5,274 nucleotides of DNA from an uncultured Anaerolineaceae bacterium (GCA_937967805.1 CALBTC010000002.1:1-5274), one strand, 5' to 3'; shown: positions 1 to 5,274, numbered from the stretch's first letter. The notes: generated by a model not told the origin, from the letters alone. Numbers and translations are program-made.

Positions 1-1125
1 CCGTACGCGCGTGCGTTGGCTCCCCCCTCGGCCATTACGGTGGGGATTGGTATGGGTGCCAACAATGTTGTCCTGATTAAAGACGCCGCCTCGTTAGAAG
101 GGGTAGCCACACTGAACACAATTGTGATGGACAAAACCGGTACGCTGACCGAAGGCAAACCGTCAGTGACGGATGTGATTGCTACCGACGCCATCCCGGA
201 AGACACGCTGCTAGCTCAGGTGGCGGCGTTGGAGGGGGATTCGGAGCACCCATTGGCGCAGGCGATTGTAAACAGCGCCCGCGAGCGGGGCTTGAGCACC
301 AACGACGGCGTGACTGATTTTGAGACGGTTCCCGGTCATGGCGCGGTGGCCATGGTGGGCGAGACCCGTCTGGCTATCGGCAATGCCCGCATGATGGCGC
401 GGGAAGGGGCTGAAGTAGATAGCGTACAGGCGGACAATGACCGTTTATCCCGTGAAGGAAAGACAGTGACCTATGTGGCGGCAGACGGCCGTCTGGCCGG
501 GCTTATTGCCTTGGCCGACAAACCGAAAGCAACCGCCGCCGAAGCCGTCGCTGCCTTGCATGAGTTGGGTCTGCAAGTGGTCATGCTCACCGGCGACGCC
601 CAGAAAACGGCGGAAGCGGTGGCACGCACCCTGAATATCGACACGGTTATTGCCGAAGTATTGCCTGAACAAAAAGCAGACAAAGTTAGTGAGCTGCAAA
701 AGCGTGGCATTAAAGTGGCGATGGTGGGTGACGGCGTCAACGACGCACCCGCGCTGGCTACGGCTGACGTGGGCATTGCCATCGGTGCCGGTACAGACGT
801 GGCCATTGATACGGCGGACGTAGTGCTGATGCGCAGCGACCCGTATGACATTGTCAAGGCAATCATGCTGGCACGCAAAGTGCGGGGCAAGATTAAGCAG
901 AATTTATTCTGGGCGGCTGTTTACAATGTGATCGCCATCCCTATCGCCGGGGGTATCCTTTACAACAGCTTGGGTATCTTGCTGCGGCCAGAATGGGCGG
1001 CGTTGGCTATGGCGGCCAGTACCATCACGGTGACGATTAACGCGCTACTATTGAAGCAGGCGGGTCTGCCAAAAGCGAAAACCAAGATGAAAGAAGTGCA
1101 GCCGGTCGTAGCTGCGACGGCTTAA
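1..1125 (+). CDS. Heavy-metal (probably copper) translocating P1B-type ATPase, C-terminal part
   Basis: This is an integral membrane pump that uses ATP to export a soft metal ion, most likely copper. The reading frame is open from base 1, so the N-terminus and most membrane helices are missing; 374 codons remain. Numbered from base 1, the visible parts are the end of the metal-site helix (P1-Y2, where CPC or CPH is usual), the phosphorylation motif DKTGTLTEG with Asp44, the P1B hallmark SEHP (81-84), a GHG nucleotide-binding motif, TGD (197-199) and the hinge GDGVND (243-248). Two C-terminal helices follow, at about 301-322 and 332-351. The last carries M337-A-A-S340-T341, closer to the MSxST pattern of CopB-like pumps than to MxxSS of CopA, while the preceding helix has Y308-N309 as in CopA. 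The metal assignment is therefore an inference. Family membership is certain. The first ten residues look degenerate and may reflect poor sequence at a contig end. Confidence 0.95.
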   Translation, partial: PYARALAPPSAITVGIGMGANNVVLIKDAASLEGVATLNTIVMDKTGTLTEGKPSVTDVIATDAIPEDTLLAQVAALEGDSEHPLAQAIVNSARERGLSTNDGVTDFETVPGHGAVAMVGETRLAIGNARMMAREGAEVDSVQADNDRLSREGKTVTYVAADGRLAGLIALADKPKATAAEAVAALHELGLQVVMLTGDAQKTAEAVARTLNIDTVIAEVLPEQKADKVSELQKRGIKVAMVGDGVNDAPALATADVGIAIGAGTDVAIDTADVVLMRSDPYDIVKAIMLARKVRGKIKQNLFWAAVYNVIAIPIAGGILYNSLGILLRPEWAALAMAASTITVTINALLLKQAGLPKAKTKMKEVQPVVAATA

Positions 1126-1141
1126 CAGAAAAAGATAGCGG

Positions 1142-1169
1142 TTCACCAACGTCACGCTAAATTTATCTT
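1142..1169 (+). promoter_or_regulatory. Candidate promoter for the alpha/beta-hydrolase gene
   Basis: TTCACC (1142-1147) and TATCTT (1164-1169) are separated by 16 bases and each match four of six positions of the sigma-70 -35 and -10 consensus. They lie just after the ATPase stop codon. Transcription would start near 1176, inside the palindrome at 1168-1179, leaving a leader of roughly 85 bases before the hydrolase start. The match is modest and rests on eye inspection only. Confidence 0.25.
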
Positions 1170-1187
1170 CTTCGAAGAACGGCCGTT
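1168..1187. repeat. Two overlapping perfect palindromes (12 bp and 10 bp)
   Basis: TTCTTCGAAGAA (1168-1179) is a perfect 12-bp inverted repeat. It overlaps by two bases a second perfect palindrome, AACGGCCGTT (1178-1187), which contains the octamer ACGGCCGT found repeatedly in this window. The first palindrome touches the candidate -10 box at 1164-1169, the position expected for a repressor operator. No known regulator site was recognised, so the operator role is an inference. Confidence 0.45.
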
Positions 1188-1213
1188 GTACCTCTGTCAT
1201 GTCCCTGCGGTGT

Positions 1214-1240
1214 GGCCGGGATACGGCGGCCGTTTTTATT
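1214..1240 (+). terminator. Probable intrinsic terminator after the metal ATPase gene
   Basis: GGCCG (1214-1218) pairs with CGGCC (1227-1231) around an 8-base loop. The hairpin is followed by TTTTTATT, with T1233-T1237 as the main tract. The stem is short but entirely G-C, and T1213-G1232 can add a wobble pair. It lies about 90 bases after the ATPase stop. The T-tract ends only a few bases before the Shine-Dalgarno of the next gene, so it could also act as an attenuator in that gene's leader. Confidence 0.5.
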
Positions 1241-1243
1241 TTC

Positions 1244-1254
1244 AGGAGGGGAGG
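1244..1254 (+). promoter_or_regulatory. Strong Shine-Dalgarno that fixes the hydrolase start
   Basis: AGGAGGGGAGG is a long purine-rich Shine-Dalgarno sequence. The GGAGG at 1250-1254 lies 8 bases before the GTG at 1263, an ideal spacing. It overlaps the in-frame GTG at 1254, which cannot therefore be the start, and it excludes the upstream GTG at 1212, which would place this element inside the gene. Confidence 0.7.
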
Positions 1255-1262
1255 TGAGTCCG

Positions 1263-2069
1263 GTGAAAAGTTCGGAAATTGAAAGAATGCCAACGCTTTT
1301 TGTGTCGGAATCGGGCGAGGGTGATTCGACCCTGGTTTTTCTACCGGGAATGGGGGGGACAACTCGTTATTGGCAAGGGCGCGTGGCGGCACTGGAAAAG
1401 CGCCACCGCGTTTTGCTGGTCGATCCCTTGGGGTTCGGGGAATCGCCCAAGCCCTCGACGCAGTACACCGTTGAGCGGCATGTGGACGCGCTGCATCGAA
1501 CCCTGTCTCCCTATGCCCCCTTTACTTTGGTCGGCCATTCGATGGGCGCGGTGTTGTCCGTGGCCTACGCCGCCCGTTACCCGGAACAGGTTGAGCGGCT
1601 GATCCTGATCGGCCTGCCTTATTTTGGCAACCGGGAACAAACCTACTGGCATTTCCGTAACGGCACATTTTTTGACCGGTGGTTTCTCACCAATGTCACC
1701 CTGGCCGCTGTTGCCTGTATGATCACGCGCCGGGTATTTGGACAGATTTTGCCCTACTTGCTGCGGGATATTCCCCGTGAAGTGGCTGAGGATTTGGTGA
1801 AACATACCTGGCGCTCTTTTACCTCCTCGCTGTGGGAGGTGATCTACAACGAAAACCTTCAGGAAGACGTGGCGCAGTTAGGCAATGGCATGCCAGTATT
1901 CTGTATTCACGGGGATGGCGATCAAACGGCCCCATTGTCCGGGGCGCTCCAGGTGGCCGACGGCCGTCCTAACTGGCAGGTGCAGGTTCTTGTTGGCGGT
2001 GATCATCACCCCTGGCTGCACATGAGAGAGGCCTGTCTTGATGCGATTGATACGGCTTTAGCAAGATAA
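1263..2069 (+). CDS. Alpha/beta-fold hydrolase
   Basis: The product is a 268-residue soluble alpha/beta-hydrolase of the general esterase/lipase-like superfamily; its substrate cannot be told from the sequence. The nucleophile elbow is G-H-S-M-G with Ser93. The oxyanion-loop motif LPGMGG comes near the N-terminus, followed by DPLGFGES. The catalytic acid is Asp220 in HGDGDQTAP, matching the HGxxDxxxP pattern, and the catalytic base is His248 in GGDHHPWL (the HxP position). Between Ser93 and Asp220, at about residues 120-200, an alpha-helical lid region rich in aromatic residues is seen (YWHFRNGTFFDRWF). No signal peptide is evident, so it is probably cytoplasmic. The GTG at 1263 is chosen because of the strong Shine-Dalgarno at 1244-1254. 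The ATG at 1287 would also keep the whole domain but has only a weak upstream purine run. The next gene follows after 87 bases, with no functional link evident. Confidence 0.92.
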   Translation: MKSSEIERMPTLFVSESGEGDSTLVFLPGMGGTTRYWQGRVAALEKRHRVLLVDPLGFGESPKPSTQYTVERHVDALHRTLSPYAPFTLVGHSMGAVLSVAYAARYPEQVERLILIGLPYFGNREQTYWHFRNGTFFDRWFLTNVTLAAVACMITRRVFGQILPYLLRDIPREVAEDLVKHTWRSFTSSLWEVIYNENLQEDVAQLGNGMPVFCIHGDGDQTAPLSGALQVADGRPNWQVQVLVGGDHHPWLHMREACLDAIDTALAR

Positions 2070-2079
2070 CCATTTCTGA

Positions 2080-2134
2080 TTGACCAGACACCGCCTTTCT
2101 TTGGATAGAGCCACTTTTTGCCAACCAGGATAAT
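2080..2134 (+). promoter_or_regulatory. Weak promoter candidates ahead of the GH57 gene
   Basis: The 87-base gap after the hydrolase contains TTGACC (2080-2085), a five-of-six -35 match. It is followed by GATAGA (2104-2109) at an 18-base spacing and, further on, GATAAT (2129-2134), a five-of-six -10 match that lacks a well-placed -35. Either could drive the GH57 gene. No terminator-like hairpin is visible here, so read-through from the hydrolase is equally possible. Confidence 0.22.
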
Positions 2135-2143
2135 TTGCTGAAC

Positions 2144-2147
2144 GGAG
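2144..2147 (+). promoter_or_regulatory. Shine-Dalgarno that selects the GH57 ATG start
   Basis: GGAG lies 9 bases before the ATG at 2157 but only 3 bases before the in-frame TTG at 2151. The spacing supports the ATG. Confidence 0.6.
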
Positions 2148-2156
2148 ATATTGAAT

Positions 2157-4439
2157 ATGAATATTTGGCATCTAACGCCTGACGCCCCTCGTAGCCCCCA
2201 CCGCGTCAGCCCGGGTGAACCGGTCAGGCTGACCATTGGCTCCTGGCCTGTTGAACCGGGGCAGACGGTGTGGCTGACTTACCGCGTCGAGCACGTCAAC
2301 GGGTCACACGAGACGGGCCGCACGGCCGTTTCCTGGCAGCGCAATGAAGGCGGTAACAGTTATTGGCAGGCGGGGATTGGCCCTTTTGCCAGGGGGGACA
2401 GGGTGAGTTACACGGTAAACGGCCGTTCCCCCCGCGAAACAGTCACCGGGCCAACGGCCGAATTCCGGGTGGGAGCCAAACTTTACCTGGCGCTGCTATG
2501 GCACCAGCACCAGCCCATTTACAAAGACACGGCCCAGCCCACGGCCAGCGGCAGCTACATCCACCCCTGGGTGCGTCTGCACGCCATCCGCGATTACTAC
2601 TCGATGGCCGCCCTGGTAGCCGAACATCCCGGCGTCCACCTGACGATCAACCTGACCCCATCGCTGCTGTGGCAGCTTGAGGATTACCTGGAACGTGGCG
2701 CCACCGACCGGACGCTGGAACTGACGCTAAAAACGGCCGAAGCGCTAGAAGCGAGTGAGCGCGAGACAGTGCTGGGCACTTTTTTTGACGCCAACTGGCA
2801 CAACCAGATATTCCCCCATCCCCGCTACAAAGAACTGTTCGAGCAGCGGCGAGCCAAACAGGAATTTACCGATCAGGACGTGCGCGACCTGCAAATGTGG
2901 TTCAACCTGGCCTGGTTTGGCTCAGAGTTCCGCAATGGCACTGTGCAACTGGCTACGGGGGAAGTGGCCTCGGTGCAGCACTTCGTCGCGCAAGGTTCGG
3001 GATTCACTACAACCGATATTGAAGCAATGGTCGCCGAACAAGTCAAGATCATGCGGGCGGTCATTCCTATCCACCGGCAGTTACAAGCGCAGGGCCAGAT
3101 TGAAGTCAGCACCACGCCCTTCTACCATCCCATCCTGCCCCTGCTGGTAGACACCGACCGGGCCACCATTGACCGGCCAGGCACAACCCATCCCCCGCGC
3201 TTCGCCTACCCTGAAGATGCTAAGACCCAGGTGCGGCTGGCCGTGGAGAGTTACCACCATTGGTTTGGCCGCACGCCGCGCGGCATGTGGCCGGCCGAGG
3301 GCGCAGTCAGCCAGTTCGTCATCCCCTACTTTGCCCGGTACGGCATCCGCTGGCTGGCCACAGACCGGGGCGTATTGGCCCGTTCCGGGCGCTGGGGCTA
3401 CGAAGCGCACCAGCCTGATGTCCTTTGCCAGCCTTACCACGCCTCAGAAGGGGATCACGCCCTGAGTGTCTTCTTTCGGGACACAGAGCTTTCTGACGCC
3501 ATCGGCTTTCATTATTATGGTTACGCCGATTACCGGCAGGCCGCCGCCAACTTCCTGCAAACAATCAGGGAACGATTTGCCCGGCAGGTTAGCGGCGATG
3601 AAGATCGGGTGCTGACGGTGGCGTTGGATGGCGAGAACGCCTGGGGCGCTTATCGTGAGGATGCACGGCCGTTTCTGCACGCCCTTTATGAACTGTTGGA
3701 AAAGGACACCGAGATTGACACCGTTACCTTCAGCGACTATTTGGATGGCAACCCGGAACGGGACGTTGCCGCCCATCCCCTGGACGATCAGACCCGTGTC
3801 CATGACCTCTTTACCGGTTCCTGGATTGACGAAAATGGCTCTGCGCCAGGGGTGGATTTGGGAACCTGGATCGGCGAGGACGAGGAAAACCGGGGCTGGG
3901 AGCTGCTGGGCCGGGCACGCGCCTTTCTGGAGGAAGTTGAAGCCACGCCGGAATCGGCCCCGGCCGCCTTTGCGGCGCTGTACATGGCCGAGGGCAGCGA
4001 CTGGTTCTGGTGGTTTGGCGCCGATCAGGATTCGGGCAATGATGATGAGTTTGACGACCTGTTCCGCACTCACCTCAAAAATATTTATCAGGGAGCAGGG
4101 CAGCCGCCGCCGGCCGAACTGGAGCGCCACATCGTGCCCCACGCGGTGGTGTGGACCTTCACGCAGCAAATTCCCCGCATCCAGCCCGGCGACCGGCTAA
4201 CGGTGCGCACCAACTGCGCCGGGGTGTTGACGTGGCAGGTAGACGGCGAAGCAGCGCAAACGGCCGAACTGCATCCTGTCGGCGGCGTGATGGCTGGGGT
4301 GACCCGCTATAACCTGACCTTGGAGCCATTTTCGCCCCAGGCCCAGGTGGTGCGGTTTCATTTTACCTGTACTCACAATGGCTGCCCCGGACAAGAAATT
4401 TGTTGTGAGCCGAAGGAGTACCAGGTACATCTTGTGTAG
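2157..4439 (+). CDS. Glycoside hydrolase family 57 protein (amylase / amylopullulanase type)
   Basis: The product is a 760-residue enzyme of the GH57 alpha-amylase/alpha-mannosidase group, expected to act with retention on alpha-glucans such as glycogen, starch or maltodextrins. The exact activity (amylase, pullulanase or transferase) is not determined. Domains in order: a beta-rich N-terminal module (about 15-106); the GH57 catalytic part from about 108, with HQHQP (116-120) as conserved region 1, the region-2 motif EVSTTPFYHPILP (316-328), Glu381 in GMWPAEGAVS as nucleophile and Asp491 in LDGENAW as acid/base; a conserved AEGSDWFWWFG block (611-621) followed by a helical part; then a beta-rich C-terminal module (about 656-760). 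The last module has cysteines at 687, 738, 743, 749 and 750. No signal peptide or membrane segment is seen, so a cytoplasmic role in glucan turnover is likely. The gene for a CBM48 glycogen-binding protein follows 149 bases downstream, which supports an alpha-glucan substrate. All catalytic residues appear intact. Confidence 0.95.
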   Translation: MNIWHLTPDAPRSPHRVSPGEPVRLTIGSWPVEPGQTVWLTYRVEHVNGSHETGRTAVSWQRNEGGNSYWQAGIGPFARGDRVSYTVNGRSPRETVTGPTAEFRVGAKLYLALLWHQHQPIYKDTAQPTASGSYIHPWVRLHAIRDYYSMAALVAEHPGVHLTINLTPSLLWQLEDYLERGATDRTLELTLKTAEALEASERETVLGTFFDANWHNQIFPHPRYKELFEQRRAKQEFTDQDVRDLQMWFNLAWFGSEFRNGTVQLATGEVASVQHFVAQGSGFTTTDIEAMVAEQVKIMRAVIPIHRQLQAQGQIEVSTTPFYHPILPLLVDTDRATIDRPGTTHPPRFAYPEDAKTQVRLAVESYHHWFGRTPRGMWPAEGAVSQFVIPYFARYGIRWLATDRGVLARSGRWGYEAHQPDVLCQPYHASEGDHALSVFFRDTELSDAIGFHYYGYADYRQAAANFLQTIRERFARQVSGDEDRVLTVALDGENAWGAYREDARPFLHALYELLEKDTEIDTVTFSDYLDGNPERDVAAHPLDDQTRVHDLFTGSWIDENGSAPGVDLGTWIGEDEENRGWELLGRARAFLEEVEATPESAPAAFAALYMAEGSDWFWWFGADQDSGNDDEFDDLFRTHLKNIYQGAGQPPPAELERHIVPHAVVWTFTQQIPRIQPGDRLTVRTNCAGVLTWQVDGEAAQTAELHPVGGVMAGVTRYNLTLEPFSPQAQVVRFHFTCTHNGCPGQEICCEPKEYQVHLV

Positions 4440-4517
4440 GTTGCATGCCCGGGAAATTTAGGTGAAAACACGTAAGGCACTATGGGCTGATCGACGCTGT
4501 CGCCCCGTTACTATAAG

Positions 4518-4526
4518 TGTTATGCT
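4518..4526 (+). promoter_or_regulatory. Extended -10 promoter candidate for the CBM48 gene
   Basis: TG-T-TATGCT forms an extended -10 element, with the hexamer at 4521-4526. The -35 region about 17-18 bases upstream is poor, as is usual for extended -10 promoters. Transcription would start near 4533 and the leader would contain the hairpin at 4548-4568. The gap shows no convincing terminator for the GH57 gene, so co-transcription with it remains possible. Confidence 0.3.
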
Positions 4527-4547
4527 GATATTAGTGATTAACATGAC

Positions 4548-4568
4548 CTGAAACGAAAGGTGTTTCAG
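4548..4568 (+). promoter_or_regulatory. Leader hairpin just before the CBM48 gene
   Basis: CTGAAAC (4548-4554) and GTTTCAG (4562-4568) form a perfect 7-bp stem around the 7-base loop GAAAGGT. No T-tract follows, so it is not a terminator. It lies 20 bases before the ATG and directly before the Shine-Dalgarno at 4578-4582. The loop itself carries a purine run resembling a Shine-Dalgarno. It may be an RNA element affecting translation or stability, or a DNA operator. Confidence 0.45.
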
Positions 4569-4588
4569 ATTAGAAAAAGAGGTGTGAG

Positions 4589-4882
4589 ATGTTGAAGAAA
4601 AAAGCGAACAAGAAGAAAGGCGTTACGGAAGTGACTTTTGCCCTACCGGCTGATGTCGAAGGGGAGGTTGTGTACGTCGTCGGTGATTTTAACGAATGGC
4701 AGAAAACCCACCCCATGAAGCAGCAAAAGGATGGCAGTTGGAAGCTGGCCGTTGAACTGGAGCCAGATTGCGACTGCCAGTTTCGTTACCTGATTGACGA
4801 TGAGCAATGGCTCAATGAGCCGGAGGCTGACAGCTATGCGCCGAATCCTTATGGGGAAGAAAATTCAGTTGTAAAAACGTAA
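4589..4882 (+). CDS. Stand-alone CBM48 / isoamylase early-set glycogen-binding protein
   Basis: This 97-residue protein consists almost wholly of one CBM48 (isoamylase N-terminal, AMPK-beta-like) beta-sandwich domain, a module that binds alpha-1,4-glucans such as glycogen. A lysine-rich tail (residues 3-10) precedes the domain. Compared with the AMPK beta-subunit glycogen-binding domain, it has the GDFNEW signature ending in Trp37, a basic residue at Arg66 in FRYLID where AMPK has lysine, Trp74 in EQWLNEP and Asn92 in GEENSVV near the end. These are the positions that form the sugar-binding face. There is no catalytic domain, signal peptide or membrane segment. An unusual D-C-D-C pair (Cys61, Cys63) lies between two strands. 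The start ATG has AGAGG (4578-4582) 6 bases upstream. Lying after the GH57 gene, it may tether or assist that enzyme on glycogen; this role is inferred, the fold is well supported. Confidence 0.9.
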   Translation: MLKKKANKKKGVTEVTFALPADVEGEVVYVVGDFNEWQKTHPMKQQKDGSWKLAVELEPDCDCQFRYLIDDEQWLNEPEADSYAPNPYGEENSVVKT

Positions 4883-4903
4883 AAACCCACAAGTATGACA
4901 GTT

Positions 4904-4936
4904 GGCGGCCGCTTTAAGCGGCCGTCTTCTGTTTTT
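4904..4936 (+). terminator. Rho-independent terminator after the CBM48 gene
   Basis: CGGCCGC (4906-4912) pairs perfectly with GCGGCCG (4918-4924) around the loop TTTAA. The outer pairs G4905-T4925 and G4904-C4926 extend the stem to nine pairs. The tail is T-rich and ends in five Ts (4932-4936). It lies 21 bases after the CBM48 stop codon, the usual position for an intrinsic terminator. The T-run is set off from the stem by TTCTG, which weakens it somewhat. The next Shine-Dalgarno begins right after the T-run. Confidence 0.7.
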
Positions 4937-4937
4937 G

Positions 4938-4946
4938 AGAGGAAAG
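4938..4946 (+). promoter_or_regulatory. Shine-Dalgarno of the rhodanese-domain gene
   Basis: AGAGGAAAG contains GGAAAG (4941-4946), 9 bases before the ATG at 4956. It favours that ATG over the in-frame ATG at 4962. Confidence 0.5.
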
Positions 4947-4955
4947 ACCCAAATA

Positions 4956-5274
4956 ATGTTAATGATTGGTCGAATCGAACCTAGAGAGAACACTTGTCTG
5001 GTGCCGGAACCGGTGCCGGGCAAACCAGGCTTGTTTCAGGTTGACGCTACCTGGGGGACTATTCAGCCGATGCAGGTGGCGGCAGGCGTCCGCACGGTGG
5101 GCGAGGCGGAGTTGATCGCCCATCTGGAACAAGGCTTACCGTTAATAGACAGCCGGACGCGTGACTATTTTGTGGTGTCTACCATTCCGGGCGCCAAAAG
5201 TATTCCTTACCCGGAAGTGGTGGAACGGATGAATGAGTTGGTGCTGGAGCAGCCAACAATTTTCTTTTGCAATG
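4956..5274 (+). CDS. Rhodanese-like domain protein, N-terminal part
   Basis: The frame opens at ATG 4956 and stays open to the window end, giving 106 complete codons of a truncated gene. After about 45 residues that were not recognised, a rhodanese-like domain begins (VRTVGEAELIAHL). It continues with LPLIDSRTRDYF, the conserved Asp-centred CH2A-like segment, then STIPGAKSIPY, matching the usual GHIPGAxNIP motif with Ser-Thr instead of Gly-His. The last complete codons read IFFCN, the strand that leads into the active-site loop, so Cys105 is either the catalytic cysteine or just before it. Rhodanese domains transfer sulfur or act as sulfur or redox carriers through that cysteine; the substrate here is unknown. 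There is no signal peptide. The start is supported by the purine-rich AGAGGAAAG upstream. The gene probably forms its own unit, since a terminator precedes it. Confidence 0.85.
   Translation, partial: MLMIGRIEPRENTCLVPEPVPGKPGLFQVDATWGTIQPMQVAAGVRTVGEAELIAHLEQGLPLIDSRTRDYFVVSTIPGAKSIPYPEVVERMNELVLEQPTIFFCN

Noticed and set aside
1212..1262. Upstream GTG starts at 1212 and 1254 for the hydrolase
   Set aside because: They would place the hairpin and the strong Shine-Dalgarno inside the coding region, or overlap the start with the Shine-Dalgarno itself; the added residues match no part of the fold.
1048..1392. A 114-codon - strand frame spanning the gap between the ATPase and hydrolase genes
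   Set aside because: It overlaps both neighbouring genes and covers the palindromes, hairpin and Shine-Dalgarno; no domain and no ribosome binding site were seen.
2151..2156. TTG start at 2151 for the GH57 gene
   Set aside because: Only 3 bases separate it from GGAG, whereas the ATG at 2157 has a 9-base spacing and is the better codon.
3444..4169. A 241-codon open frame on the - strand inside the GH57 gene
   Set aside because: It lies wholly opposite a well-conserved coding region with intact catalytic motifs, shows no recognisable domain and has no evident ribosome binding site; it is a by-product of GC-rich codons on the other strand.
3628..4200. A 190-codon + strand frame overlapping the GH57 gene
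   Set aside because: It is in another frame of the GH57 catalytic and C-terminal region, with an Arg/Pro/Trp-rich composition typical of out-of-frame translation.
4443..4453. Adjacent GCATGC and CCCGGG palindromes just after the GH57 stop
   Set aside because: They are short six-base palindromes expected by chance at this GC content, with no spacing or repeat pattern suggesting a site.
4491..4503. Small hairpin CGAC-GCT-GTCG after the GH57 gene as a terminator
   Set aside because: The stem has only four pairs and no T-tract follows.

Overview
The window is 5,274 bases of gene-dense bacterial DNA of moderately high GC. All five supportable genes lie on the + strand, and the first and last are cut by the window edges. 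No rRNA, tRNA, CRISPR array or insertion sequence was seen. The organism cannot be fixed from the sequence alone. The combination of a long GH57 amylase-type enzyme, a small free-standing CBM48 protein, GTG start use and a heavily repeated ACGGCCGT palindrome would fit an environmental bacterium such as a Chloroflexota (Anaerolineae-like) member, but this is a low-confidence inference.

Layout: (1) 1-1125, the C-terminal half of a P1B-type heavy-metal (probably copper) P-type ATPase. (2) 1126-1262, an intergenic region with a 12-bp perfect palindrome, an overlapping ACGGCCGT palindrome, a possible promoter and a GC hairpin with a T-tract that runs straight into a strong Shine-Dalgarno. (3) 1263-2069, an alpha/beta-hydrolase with a complete catalytic triad. 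(4) 2157-4439, a 760-residue GH57 glycoside hydrolase with beta-rich domains on both sides of the catalytic part. (5) 4440-4588, a leader with an extended -10 candidate and a 7-bp hairpin. (6) 4589-4882, a 97-residue stand-alone CBM48 (isoamylase early-set / AMPK-beta-like) glycogen-binding protein. (7) 4904-4936, a strong hairpin with a T-tract. (8) 4956 to the window end, the N-terminal part of a rhodanese-domain protein.

Functionally, the GH57 enzyme and the CBM48 protein form a plausible alpha-glucan (glycogen/maltodextrin) pair: one cuts or rearranges the glucan and the other binds it. The ATPase, hydrolase and rhodanese have no evident link to this pair. The gaps of 73-149 bases and the terminator-like hairpins suggest neighbouring short transcription units rather than one tight operon.

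The most notable non-gene signals are the excess of the octamer ACGGCCGT (six exact copies, in all three codon phases and once between genes) and the repeated arrangement in which a hairpin lies directly before the ribosome binding site of the next gene. No clearly new multi-gene system could be demonstrated.
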